Under the pieces are notes generated by a model. That model was not told the origin of the DNA. It searched no databases and was given only the letters and a program-made list of their open reading frames with translations. DNA of 24,142 nt from Acidobacteriota bacterium (lineage in GTDB: Bacteria; Acidobacteriota; UBA6911): assembly GCA_023265215.1 (NCBI GenBank), contig JAHFUH010000017.1:1-24142 (forward strand), given 5' to 3'. Both the position numbers and the translations under genes were made by a program. Each line of letters starts with the position of its first letter. The stretch's first letter is position 1. Below, piece after piece: positions 7,366 to 14,614 of this stretch.

Positions 7366-8220
7366 AGACGACAACACATCCGAGTTGCGGCGCAAGGACC
7401 ACGGGCGGTTCCGCCAGCGTAGCGCGGCGGTCTGATTTCACACCGGCCTTTTAAAGCCTGGAATGCTATTGAAGCAACAATGAGCGCCGAAGGCGCGGCG
7501 CTTCGCGCCTCAACTGCGATTTATTCTCACAACAATAGCGCCGCTGGCTCCAATGGATCATTGTTCACTAGTTAAGGTCAGCATCCACTAGTGCCCTGTA
7601 ACAGACAAATCGATAATGCCGGAAACAATAATCACAAACTTGAAAGCGCGCTACAGCACAGCCCAGGGTTCTAAAGATTGGATAGAGGTTGAGCCCTGCA
7701 AGGTAAGCGCGTCAAGCTGAGAAAAAGCGGGTTCTAGCGCTGAAAGCGCGGCACAGCACAGGTCACAAGCCCTGGGAACAGCATAGCCGTGGAACCAGCC
7801 CTGAAATGGGGGTGCAGGTCTTTTCCTGCTAATCCCAGGAATGCCTCTGCCTTGCCCTTTCAGGGCTTTTTATTTCTTATATCTTGCCGCACATGCCTTT
7901 CGGGGCTCTACGAAGCCCATTCTATCCCAAGGTGAAGGAGCATGCTGCCAGTTGCCCTTAAGCATGCGCATGCAAGCGCTCCCACAACACTTGAACCAGG
8001 CTGCACACTTCAAATTTATGACAAGCGTCGAAGGTGCAACACATTGGGTATGCCACATCTTCGGCGTTCGTTTTTGGAGTGCAACTGGACGCGCACTACA
8101 TCGAATCCGCGAAAGAACGCGCGCAACGATATATATTTTCCCGGGGCTTCCCTCTTATTCTGCCTGCTCCGTCCCCAATCAACCGCAGGGCGGCGCACAC
8201 AAGCTTGCGCAGTTCTGAGA
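7366..8220. other. Gene-free, palindrome-rich stretch between the flagellins
   Basis: No open frame here has a credible ribosome site or a recognisable protein. The stretch holds short palindromes: a GAGCGCCGAAGGCGCGGCGC cluster near 7482, and the inverse pair AGCCCTGAAA (7797-7806) and TTTCAGGGCT (7858-7867), the latter followed by TTTTTATTT. It also has a near-identical 21-base direct repeat (7641-7661 and 7741-7761). Words such as CAGCGCTGAAAGCGCG recall widespread intergenic palindromic repeats of Acidobacteria, Verrucomicrobia and Planctomycetes, from memory only. It may be the remains of mobile repeats or an unrecognised RNA. Confidence 0.5.
7641..7761. repeat. Pair of 21-bp direct repeats exactly 100 bp apart
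   Basis: TGAAAGCGCGCTACAGCACA begins the first copy (7641-7661), and the second (7741-7761) matches 19 of 21 bases. Each is followed further on by a CCCAGGG or CCCTGGG word. They may be two units of a decayed tandem repeat. Confidence 0.6.
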
Positions 8221-8261
8221 TGCATGGTCAATGCCGAGGATTATGCAGCATTGACCATGCA
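8221..8261 (-). terminator. Hairpin downstream of flagellin 2
   Basis: A perfect 14-bp stem, TGCATGGTCAATGC (8221-8234) with GCATTGACCATGCA (8248-8261), closes a 13-base loop about 50 bases after the flagellin 2 stop codon. It has no U-tract on the minus strand, so it is either a transcript-end stabiliser or terminator of a less usual kind, or a stray palindrome. Confidence 0.5.
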
Positions 8262-8310
8262 CTCCCAGGGGAATTTTATTTTATGGAATGTCCAAGACTA
8301 GCCATAAGAA

Positions 8311-9171
8311 TTAAGCGTTCCTCAGCAGAGCCAGGACGCTTTGGCTGTTCTGGTTGGCTTGTGCAAGCGCAGCGATGCCGGCTTGCGCCAATATCTGATA
8401 CTTGGTCAAATTGCCAATTTCCTCCGCGACATTTGCATCGCGAATGGTTGATTCTGCGGCCCTGGTGTTTTGCGATTGCGACTGCATAACGCTGACAGCA
8501 GCCTGCAACCGGTTGATTCCAGCGCCAATTTCCGCGCGCCCTCTCGATACTGCGCCCACCGCGCCTTTGATCGTGGCTAGCGATGAGGCTGCAGCAGCGG
8601 CGGTTGTCAGATCGACGGTCGCCAGATTTTGACCACCCAAATTCGTGACTGTGGCTCCGTTGGTGGTAATGGCGCTGATGGTCACTGCAATGGAACTGGC
8701 ACTGGAAATATCCCCCACAAATACGCTCAAGGATCCGTTAAGGCCTGTGGCTGTAAAAAGCGCTGTCCCATTTATGTTGGTTTGCTGAGCGATCCGGGCT
8801 ATTTCAGCCTGCACCTGGACGAATTCCGCGTTAAGTGAAGAGCGGCCAACCGAGTCCACGGTAGCGGTCGCGGCTTCTTCCGCAAGCGTCACAGAGCGGA
8901 TCAGGAGGTTGCTGACTTCCTGGAGAGCGCCATCCCCGATCTGGGCTACGCCGATGCCGTCATTTGCATTGCGCAGGGCTTGATCCAGCGCAGCGGTGTT
9001 TGCACGCAGACTGTCGGCTATCTGCAAACCTGCAGCGTCGTCCGCGCCGGAATTGATGCGTTTGCCCGAAGACAGGCGCAGCAGAGTGCGGGAAAGATTG
9101 ACGTTATTAACATTGAGTTGGTTTTGTGCGGATATACCTGCAATATTATTGAGGATGCTGAATGATCCCAT
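8311..9171 (-). CDS. Flagellin 2
   Basis: This 286-residue flagellin is closely similar to flagellin 1 over both conserved ends (MGSFSILNNIAGISAQNQLN at the start, QSVLALLRNA at the end). It likewise has only a short central bridge (about residues 140-200), where the two proteins differ most. The start is ATG at 9171, directly after GGAGGAATTCGCA. A longer frame from 9204 would add eleven residues lying over the ribosome site. Two paralogous flagellins in tandem suggest a mixed filament or segment-specific subunits. It is transcribed in the same direction as flagellin 1, but its own promoter signature and 1.2 kb of intervening DNA make separate transcripts likely. Confidence 0.97.
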   Translation of the reverse strand: MGSFSILNNIAGISAQNQLNVNNVNLSRTLLRLSSGKRINSGADDAAGLQIADSLRANTAALDQALRNANDGIGVAQIGDGALQEVSNLLIRSVTLAEEAATATVDSVGRSSLNAEFVQVQAEIARIAQQTNINGTALFTATGLNGSLSVFVGDISSASSIAVTISAITTNGATVTNLGGQNLATVDLTTAAAAASSLATIKGAVGAVSRGRAEIGAGINRLQAAVSVMQSQSQNTRAAESTIRDANVAEEIGNLTKYQILAQAGIAALAQANQNSQSVLALLRNA

Positions 9172-9218
9172 TGCGAATTCCTCCATGAATTCGATACGGT
9201 TCAATTGAAATAGGCCTT

Positions 9219-9236
9219 TTCAGCGACGTCGCTGAA
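9219..9236. promoter_or_regulatory. 18-bp perfect palindrome in flagellin 2 leader
   Basis: TTCAGCGACGTCGCTGAA reads the same on both strands and lies 48 bases before the flagellin 2 start, downstream of the predicted promoter. It could be a dimeric regulator's operator or an RNA hairpin. The leader of flagellin 1 has stem-loops but not this sequence. Confidence 0.45.
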
Positions 9237-9277
9237 TTCCGTGGCCATTTGGCTTTCTTCTTAGCTTTCGTGATTGC

Positions 9278-9307
9278 GTATCGACGGAAGGGCTCTTTGG
9301 GATTAGG
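9278..9307 (-). promoter_or_regulatory. Predicted sigma-28-like promoter of flagellin 2
   Basis: On the minus strand, CCTAAT is followed after 17 bases by TCGATAC. Both words, the spacing and a TTCCGTC stretch overlapping the -10 region agree with the site before flagellin 1 at 7236-7265. The -10 core is weaker here (two differences from CCGATAA). Confidence 0.5.
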
Positions 9308-9359
9308 GGAAACTGCAAAAAGTTAATTTTTATTTTTAAACGAGCAAACTGGAGGATGT

Positions 9360-9800
9360 ATGTCGATATTTGAAGGCTCTCGCTGGGCAGGCAGAATGCT
9401 GAGTATATATCGCATTGCCGCCGGGCTAATATTCATGTCGGTCGGGACCACAAAGCTTTTCAATTTCCCTTCAGCGCCAAGCGTTCCGGTTCATCTGGTA
9501 TCTCAGGCTGGGCTGGCCGGGATTCTGGAGGTCTTCGGCGGCCTTGCCATTGTGGTGGGATTGGCTACGCGACCAGTGGCATTCCTGCTTGCGGGCGAAA
9601 TGGCTGTGGCATATTTCCAGGTGCATTTTCCAAAATCCTTCTTCCCCACAATTAACGGCGGCATGCCTGCCGTGCTCTATTGCTTTTTTTATCTGTATCT
9701 GATGTTCGCCGGTGCAGGAGACTGGAGCATCGACGCCCTGATAAGCAAGAACGCCACGGATTCCACGGACTTCACAGATGAAAACCCCAAAAATCAGTAA
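9360..9800 (+). CDS. DoxX-family membrane protein
   Basis: This 146-residue protein belongs to the DoxX family of small four-helix inner-membrane proteins, which are linked in some bacteria to quinone- or thiol-dependent redox functions but mostly have no proven activity. Four hydrophobic helices are visible at about residues 14-32, 48-68, 72-90 and 102-122, with the family pattern RIAAGLIFMSVGTTKLF in the first. GGAGG stands four bases before the ATG. The last 18 residues (KNATDSTDFTDENPKNQ) do not look like a DoxX ending. They are encoded by the left arm of a 9-base-word fold-back array, so the tail was probably gained from the repeat. Convergent with the exonuclease gene. Confidence 0.85.
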   Translation: MSIFEGSRWAGRMLSIYRIAAGLIFMSVGTTKLFNFPSAPSVPVHLVSQAGLAGILEVFGGLAIVVGLATRPVAFLLAGEMAVAYFQVHFPKSFFPTINGGMPAVLYCFFYLYLMFAGAGDWSIDALISKNATDSTDFTDENPKNQ

Positions 9801-9833
9801 GGTCCGTGGAATCCGTGGCGTTCTTGCTTTTTA
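9744..9833. terminator. 27-bp perfect hairpin (array B), shared terminator of doxX-like gene and xth
   Basis: Bases 9744-9770 pair perfectly with 9802-9828 across a 31-base loop, and a T5 run follows on the plus strand. The left arm contains the words CCACGGATT and CCACGGACT followed by TCACAGATG, a period of nine. It overlaps the DoxX coding end, and its right arm ends next to the exonuclease stop codon, so it can end transcription from both sides. Confidence 0.8.
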
Positions 9834-10586
9834 TGTGACGGCTAATTCGGCAACGACCGGAGCGTGATCGCTCGTTCCGACCTGTGCGAAAACCGAGCAG
9901 TTGCTGATGCCGCCCGCCGTTGCTTGGCTTGCGAGTATGTAATCCAACCGCCATCCAATGTTTCGTTGGCGCATGTTGCGCCAGGGGGGCCACCAGGTAA
10001 AAAGCTGGTCGTTGTCAGGATCCATTGCCCGCCCGACATCGACTAATCCCCCATTTAGGATAATGCGCTCGAACAACGCCCGTTCATCGGGGCGCTGGCC
10101 AATACTGTCAGGCTTGCGCTCCTTCGGATGCACATCCATGTCGGTGCGCGTAACATTCATGTCGCCGCAGAGAATAAGCTCGACCCCCTGCACGCGGCAT
10201 TCCGCGGCATAGAGCTCCATCGCTTCAAGAAAGCGGATTTTCGCGGCGAAATCCTTCCCGCCATTCGGAACGTATACCGAACCGATCGCCAGGTTTCCAA
10301 TCCGTGCGATCACAATTCGCGTTTCGTTATCGAAATCAGGATGGGAAAATTGCGGTTGGACCGGCGACAGGTCGCGCCTTATATGCAACCCCACTCCCGA
10401 GTAGGCACGCTCTCCGTGCCAGTAGCACCAATATCCTGACATTTCGCAGAGGGATACGGGAACCTGCTCGCGTGTCGCTTTGATTTCCTGGAAGCAGATT
10501 ATGTCCGGCTTGTCCCGGTTGATCCATTCCAGCGCCTGCTGTTCCCGGGCACGGATGCCGTTTACGTTCCATGTCGCGATTTTCAT
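9831..10586 (-). CDS. xth: Exodeoxyribonuclease III (AP endonuclease)
   Basis: This 251-residue enzyme is exonuclease III of the exonuclease-endonuclease-phosphatase fold, acting in base excision repair by cutting at abasic sites and trimming 3' ends. It has full family length. Visible active-site motifs are WNVNG with N7, FQEIKA with the metal ligand E34, VYVPNGG with Y105, GDMNV with D142 and N144, LDYIL near residue 214, and SDHAPV with general-base H241. The ATG start gives the standard MKIATWNVNG opening. It faces the DoxX gene and is followed on its 5' side by a fold-back array, so it appears to be transcribed alone. Confidence 0.96.
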   Translation of the reverse strand: MKIATWNVNGIRAREQQALEWINRDKPDIICFQEIKATREQVPVSLCEMSGYWCYWHGERAYSGVGLHIRRDLSPVQPQFSHPDFDNETRIVIARIGNLAIGSVYVPNGGKDFAAKIRFLEAMELYAAECRVQGVELILCGDMNVTRTDMDVHPKERKPDSIGQRPDERALFERIILNGGLVDVGRAMDPDNDQLFTWWPPWRNMRQRNIGWRLDYILASQATAGGISNCSVFAQVGTSDHAPVVAELAVT

Positions 10587-10605
10587 CGCATGCTCCGATG
10601 ATGTG

Positions 10606-10728
10606 TTTGGTGATCGTTGACGTGCACGTGGTCATGGACGTATTCGGTTTTCGCTTATTTCCCCAAAAAGACGTCTACGTCCACGGCCATACGCACGTCA
10701 ACGACTACGTGAAGATAACGTATCAGAT
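10606..10728. repeat. Hexamer fold-back array C
   Basis: The left arm reads in 6-base words (GATCGT, TGACGT, GCACGT, GGTCAT, GGACGT). The right arm reads ACGTCT, ACGTCC, ACGGCC, ATACGC, ACGTCA, ACGACT, ACGTGA, roughly the inverse of the left. The array occupies the gap between xth and alr and reaches into alr, whose stop codon (10698-10700) is part of a repeat word. Confidence 0.75.
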
Positions 10729-11951
10729 TTTTTTATATAAATCCTGGGCACTCGGGGGGCGATTCCGCACAGGACTTCATAAGGAATTGTCTGCAGCAGC
10801 TCGGCCCAGTCAGCGGCAGATATGCTGCAGTGCGCACTGGATCCCAAGATAATCGCCTCGTCCCCAATTTTCACATCCGGCAAATTGGTTATATCGATGC
10901 TAATCATGTCCATGGAAACCGCCCCAACGACTGCAGCCCATCTGTCCTGAACAATGACCCTGCCACAGCCGCTGAGCCTGCGGCTGAATCCGTCTGCATA
11001 ACCAAGGGGCAGAACGGCAATCCTGGTCTTTCGGGAAGCTGTGAACTTTCTATTATAGCCAAGCGGTTCTCCAACTTCGAGTATCCGGATGAACGCGATT
11101 CTTGTTTTGAGCGACAGAACTGGCGAAAGCTCCACTGGAGAACGCTGCGAATCAGGCGAGTAGCCGTAAAGAGCGATGCCGGTCCGGGCGCTCCATTGGC
11201 GGAGGCGTTCGTGAAAAAGAAGTCCGGAACTGTTGGCGAAATGTATTTCTCCGGGATCCAGATTTGATTCGCGAATGGCGTCCAGCGCACATTCGAATCT
11301 GCGAATCTGTTCCTGAGTGAAGGCTGGATCGAGCTCGTCCGCGCTGGACAGATGTGAAAAAGTACCTGCAAGGGATACCCGGTTTGCCAGCCGGAGCGAG
11401 TGCAGAAGAGGCTCCATCTTATCCCAGCACACTCCAAGGCGGCCCATGCCCGTATCAACCTTGATATGAACAGGAATATTGGCTGCCCCATCGGTCGCTG
11501 CTGATTCCAGCCGATGCACGCTTTCGGGAGCATCCACAGCCAACGTAAGTTGATGTCTCAACGCGTCCGCTTCCTGACCATGCCATGTTGTTCCCAGCAC
11601 CAGGATTTCCTGCGAAATTCCTGCCTGGCGCAGAATCGTTCCTTCCTCCACAACTCCCACTGCGAACACAGTAGCCCCTGCATCCGCCAACGCGTGAGCA
11701 ACAGGGACCATCCCGTGGCCGTAGGCATGCGCCTTGATTACAGGGATTATCCTAGGATTGCGTATTGTGGAAGAACGGCTGCGGGACAAGAGTGAATCGA
11801 GCGCCCTGTAATTATTGCCTAAAGCGTCCGAATCAACCTGAGCCCACGTTTGCCGGCCTTCCGGAGTTTGGATTGTAGAGTTTGGAGTTTGGAGTTTGGA
11901 GTTTGGAGTTGATCGTGGGTCGTTGATACTATTATTAGCTTTTTCGATCAT
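10698..11951 (-). CDS. alr: Alanine racemase
   Basis: This PLP enzyme converts L- to D-alanine for peptidoglycan. The chosen form has 417 residues, against about 360-390 usually. K73 in VIKAHAYGHG is the PLP lysine; the usual KANAYGHG has one Asn-to-His change. LGYNRKFTA carries the second-base tyrosine, and VSMDM and the C-terminal RVPRIY are standard. The first 35 or so residues are not family-like: STPNSKLQTPNSTIQTP is encoded by a heptamer array. The last nine residues and the stop codon come from array C. I chose ATG 11951; in-frame TTG codons at 11981 and 11975 remain possible, and none has a clear ribosome site. It follows dnaB closely and is probably co-transcribed with it. Confidence 0.93.
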   Translation of the reverse strand: MIEKANNSINDPRSTPNSKLQTPNSTIQTPEGRQTWAQVDSDALGNNYRALDSLLSRSRSSTIRNPRIIPVIKAHAYGHGMVPVAHALADAGATVFAVGVVEEGTILRQAGISQEILVLGTTWHGQEADALRHQLTLAVDAPESVHRLESAATDGAANIPVHIKVDTGMGRLGVCWDKMEPLLHSLRLANRVSLAGTFSHLSSADELDPAFTQEQIRRFECALDAIRESNLDPGEIHFANSSGLLFHERLRQWSARTGIALYGYSPDSQRSPVELSPVLSLKTRIAFIRILEVGEPLGYNRKFTASRKTRIAVLPLGYADGFSRRLSGCGRVIVQDRWAAVVGAVSMDMISIDITNLPDVKIGDEAIILGSSAHCSISAADWAELLQTIPYEVLCGIAPRVPRIYIKKSDTLSSRSR

Positions 11952-11999
11952 TCCGTTCTGAATCCTCAATTCCAACTTCAAGCTCCAGACTGCAGTCTA
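11868..11999. repeat. Heptamer array D at the 5' end of alr
   Basis: GTTTGGA stands at 11871-11877 and four more times in a row just before 11909, with a variant word TTGTAGA between. A second, degenerate set in the inverse sense (TCCAACT, TCAAGCT, CCAGACT, GCAGTCT) lies at about 11971-11998, ending on the dnaB stop codon. The first set lies inside the alr reading frame. Confidence 0.75.
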
Positions 12000-13337
12000 T
12001 GTCTCCTGGTAGAGGTTGTCGAACTTGGTAAACTGCTTGCTGAAGGCGAGTTGAATGGATCCCGTGGGACCGTTCCTTTGTTTTCCTATGATCAATTCCG
12101 CAAGTCCATTGTTTTCTTCTGTCGGGTTGATCATCTCCTCCCGATAAATAAACAGCACAACATCGGCGTCCTGTTCGATGGACCCGGATTCCCTCAAGTC
12201 TGATAGTTGCGGGCGATGATCCCCACGCCTGGCCTCAACGGCGCGGCTGAGCTGCGACACAGCTATTACGGGAAGGCTGAGCTCTTTGGCGATTCCCTTC
12301 AAACCCCTGGAGATCTGGGAAATCTCCTGCGTGCGGTTTTCATAGCGCTTTTCCGATCCGGACATAAGCTGCAGGTAATCCACTATGATAAGATCCAATC
12401 CATGTTCCAGGCTGAGGCGACGCGCTTTGGAGCGCAGTTCAGAGACTGTGACACTGGCGGTGTCGTCAATAAATATTTTGGTTTCGGACAACTCGCCGGA
12501 TACGCGGCTCAGCTTGGCCCAATCATCCTTGTTCAGGAAACCGGTGTTGATTCTCTGCGCGTCTATTCTGGCTTCGCTGCATAGGAAGCGCTTCACCAGC
12601 TGTTCTTTGCTCATCTCAAGGCTGAATATACCGACGGTCTTGTGCTTCCTTAGCGCGACATGCTCTGCGATATTCAGGCACAGGCTTGTTTTTCCCAATC
12701 CCGGCCGGGCAGCTACGATGAGAAGATCCGATGGATGCATCCCCGCCGTCATGCGGTCAAGATCTACAAACCCTGTTTCGAGGCCTGTGACCGGTGCTTT
12801 CCGATTCGACAGCTCCTCGATCTGTTTGAAGACATCGCTGACGATCGGGGTTATCGAAGAGAATCCGGTCCGGAACTGTTGGCTGGCGATGTCGAATATT
12901 GCTTTTTCGACATTCTGGAGTATTTCTTCCGCAGCTTCTTCATCCTGGTAGCTGCGTGACATCGTCTCGCTGGAGATTTGGATCAGGCGCCGAAGAGTCG
13001 ATTTTTCCTTGACGATCTGGGAGTAGTACTCAATGTTTATAGCCCGAGGCAAACCGTCGGTAAGGCTGGCGAGATAAGCGGCGCCTCCGACGCTTTCCAG
13101 CTGGTTTGAACGCTGCAGTTCCTCTTTGAGTGTGATCAGATCAATCGGCCGGGCACTGTTCATCAGCTGGAGCATCTTCTCGAATATTCTCCGATGGTGC
13201 TCCAGGTAGAAATCCTGAGCTTTCAGGCTTTCAAAAATCGTGAGCACAGCTTTATCGTCGAGAAGGATTGCGCCCAGGATAGAGCGCTCGGCTTCAAGGT
13301 TGTTGGGAAGCGTCTTTTCCAGACTGGGATCGGCCAT
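11997..13337 (-). CDS. dnaB: Replicative DNA helicase DnaB
   Basis: This 446-residue protein is the hexameric helicase that opens the replication fork and recruits primase. The N-terminal DnaB domain spans about residues 10-115 (NNLEAERSILGAILLDD), followed by a linker and the RecA-like motor domain. Walker A is ARPGLGKTS with K216, and Walker B is LIIVDYLQLM. QLSRAVEAR and the DLRESGSIEQDADVV segment are also typical. No intein is present. The ATG at 13337 has no Shine-Dalgarno sequence, because the upstream bases belong to heptamer array E. It lies in the S6-S18-L9-DnaB order common in many phyla, with alr next. Confidence 0.97.
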   Translation of the reverse strand: MADPSLEKTLPNNLEAERSILGAILLDDKAVLTIFESLKAQDFYLEHHRRIFEKMLQLMNSARPIDLITLKEELQRSNQLESVGGAAYLASLTDGLPRAINIEYYSQIVKEKSTLRRLIQISSETMSRSYQDEEAAEEILQNVEKAIFDIASQQFRTGFSSITPIVSDVFKQIEELSNRKAPVTGLETGFVDLDRMTAGMHPSDLLIVAARPGLGKTSLCLNIAEHVALRKHKTVGIFSLEMSKEQLVKRFLCSEARIDAQRINTGFLNKDDWAKLSRVSGELSETKIFIDDTASVTVSELRSKARRLSLEHGLDLIIVDYLQLMSGSEKRYENRTQEISQISRGLKGIAKELSLPVIAVSQLSRAVEARRGDHRPQLSDLRESGSIEQDADVVLFIYREEMINPTEENNGLAELIIGKQRNGPTGSIQLAFSKQFTKFDNLYQET

Positions 13338-13340
13338 TTT

Positions 13341-13464
13341 GAATTACGAAGTACGAATTACGAATGACGAATTAAAATCATCACCCGTAATGAGTACGGA
13401 ATAAAGGATCAGTGACGAGTGACGAACTAAAATTCGTAATTCGTCACTCGTAATTCGTAATTTT
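13341..13464. repeat. Heptamer fold-back array E, filling the rplI-dnaB gap
   Basis: Words on the left are AATTACG, AAGTACG, AATTACG, AATGACG; in the middle GTGACGA twice; on the right ATTCGTA, ATTCGTC, ACTCGTA, ATTCGTA. Left and right are inverse sets and can pair. The array begins three bases from the dnaB start codon and ends on the rplI stop codon, so the whole intercistronic gap is repeat. Confidence 0.85.
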
Positions 13465-13921
13465 ATTCGGTGGCTTCGGGCTCGGGCTCCACCACAACTC
13501 TTATCGGAACGGACACTTCGCGATGGAGGCGGATCGGAACCTGATACTCTCCGATCGTTTTGATGGGCTCTTCCAGGTGGATTTTGCGTTTATCGATATC
13601 GATCTTGTGCGTAATCAGGAAGTCCGCGATATCCAGGGCTGTTACCGATCCGTAGAGAGCTCCGCCTTCTCCCGTTTTCCGCCGGATTGTCACAGTGATT
13701 TTGACAATTTCCCGGGCAAGGATGGTGGCGGATTCCTTCTCGCGATGGTCGCGACGGGCTTGAGCGACTTTCTCAATCTCAATTATTTTGATGTTGCCCG
13801 GAGTCGCCTCAGCCGCAATATGTTTTGGAATTAAATAATTGCGCCCATAACCGGGGGCAACCTTTACGATATCCCCGATTTTGCCCAGTTTCTCAACGTC
13901 CTGCTTTAAAATGACCTTCAT
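13463..13921 (-). CDS. rplI: Ribosomal protein L9
   Basis: This 152-residue protein is L9 of the large subunit, which binds 23S rRNA near the L1 stalk and affects frame maintenance. The N-terminal RNA-binding domain (MKVILKQDVEKLGKIGDIVKV, then PGYGRNYLIPK) leads through a long helix (about residues 41-75) to the C-terminal domain, which has GSVTALDIA and HREVSVPIRVVV. A short acidic tail, EPEPEATE, ends it. AGAGGGG precedes the ATG. It starts 24 bases after rpsR. Confidence 0.97.
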   Translation of the reverse strand: MKVILKQDVEKLGKIGDIVKVAPGYGRNYLIPKHIAAEATPGNIKIIEIEKVAQARRDHREKESATILAREIVKITVTIRRKTGEGGALYGSVTALDIADFLITHKIDIDKRKIHLEEPIKTIGEYQVPIRLHREVSVPIRVVVEPEPEATE

Positions 13922-13945
13922 TTCTCGCCCCTCTGGGAAAAAAGT

Positions 13946-14179
13946 CTAATCAGCCACGAATGGAAGGATGGCCATGTGCCTGGCACGTTTGATGGCTTCA
14001 GCCAGCAATCGCTGATGCACCGAGCAGACTCCACTTATTCGCCTGGGCAGTATCTTTCCCCGTTCGGGAATGAAATGGCCAAGGAGTTTTCCGTCCTTGA
14101 AATCTATATAGGTAATTTTCTCCGCGCAAAATTTGCACACTCTTTTGCGCCGAATACTAAACCGTTTTGGACCTGGCAT
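13946..14179 (-). CDS. rpsR: Ribosomal protein S18, zinc-binding form
   Basis: This 77-residue protein is S18 of the small-subunit platform, where it pairs with S6. The basic core YIDFKDGKLLGHFIPERGKILPRR and the HQRLLAEAIKRARHMAILPF ending are typical. C15-x2-C18 and C52-x2-H55 form a likely zinc site; many S18 proteins have lost these residues. GAAAGG precedes the ATG. It lies 15 bases after rpsF. Confidence 0.97.
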   Translation of the reverse strand: MPGPKRFSIRRKRVCKFCAEKITYIDFKDGKLLGHFIPERGKILPRRISGVCSVHQRLLAEAIKRARHMAILPFVAD

Positions 14180-14194
14180 AATTCTTAAGCCTTT

Positions 14195-14593
14195 CTACAG
14201 AGCCAACGGGGGCGCCTGATTCTGCTCGTCCTCTGGAAAAGGCGCGGGCGTCTGTTTGGGAATTTTCCTGCGTCTTGCACTTTTAATCTTTTCCGAGCGC
14301 TTTAGATCTTCGTCTATTCGGACCGATATAAAGCGGATGATGTAATCGGTCACCCTGAAGCGACGTTCCAGTTCCGCAATCGCACCGCCATCGCCTTCAA
14401 TCGAAAGCACGATATAATAGCCTTCACGAAATCTCTTGATCTTGTAAGCCAAGGATTTCTTTCCCCAGTTGTCGACTTTTACCACTTTGCCGTTTTTGCT
14501 CTCAACCACGGTTTGGATGTGATTGATAAAGCCGTCCAGCTCCTCGCTGGTTAAAGTGGGAGCGGCAATAAAAACCACTTCGTAATTTCTCAC
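14195..14593 (-). CDS. rpsF: Ribosomal protein S6
   Basis: This 132-residue protein is S6, the partner of S18 on the small-subunit platform. The S6 fold covers residues 1-98 (MRNYEVVFIAAPTL, then WGKKSLAYKIKRFREGYYIVL). The tail of about 30 residues is rich in Arg, Lys, Pro and Glu, longer than in short S6 forms. The start is GTG at 14593, with AAGGAG seven bases before it. The pth gene ends 21 bases downstream of this start on the upstream side of the transcript, so it is probably translated from the same message. Confidence 0.96.
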   Translation of the reverse strand: MRNYEVVFIAAPTLTSEELDGFINHIQTVVESKNGKVVKVDNWGKKSLAYKIKRFREGYYIVLSIEGDGGAIAELERRFRVTDYIIRFISVRIDEDLKRSEKIKSARRRKIPKQTPAPFPEDEQNQAPPLAL

Positions 14594-14614
14594 GGTTGTC
14601 TCCTTACATCTTTT

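Noticed and set aside
7841..8489. Several plus-strand open frames of 119-151 codons in and after the gene-free stretch
   Set aside because: Composition is not protein-like, they overlap one another in different frames, there is no ribosome site, and one runs antisense into flagellin 2.
13341..13464. CRISPR array reading of the heptamer arrays
   Set aside because: Units are 6-9 bases with no spacers of constant length, and no cas genes lie nearby.
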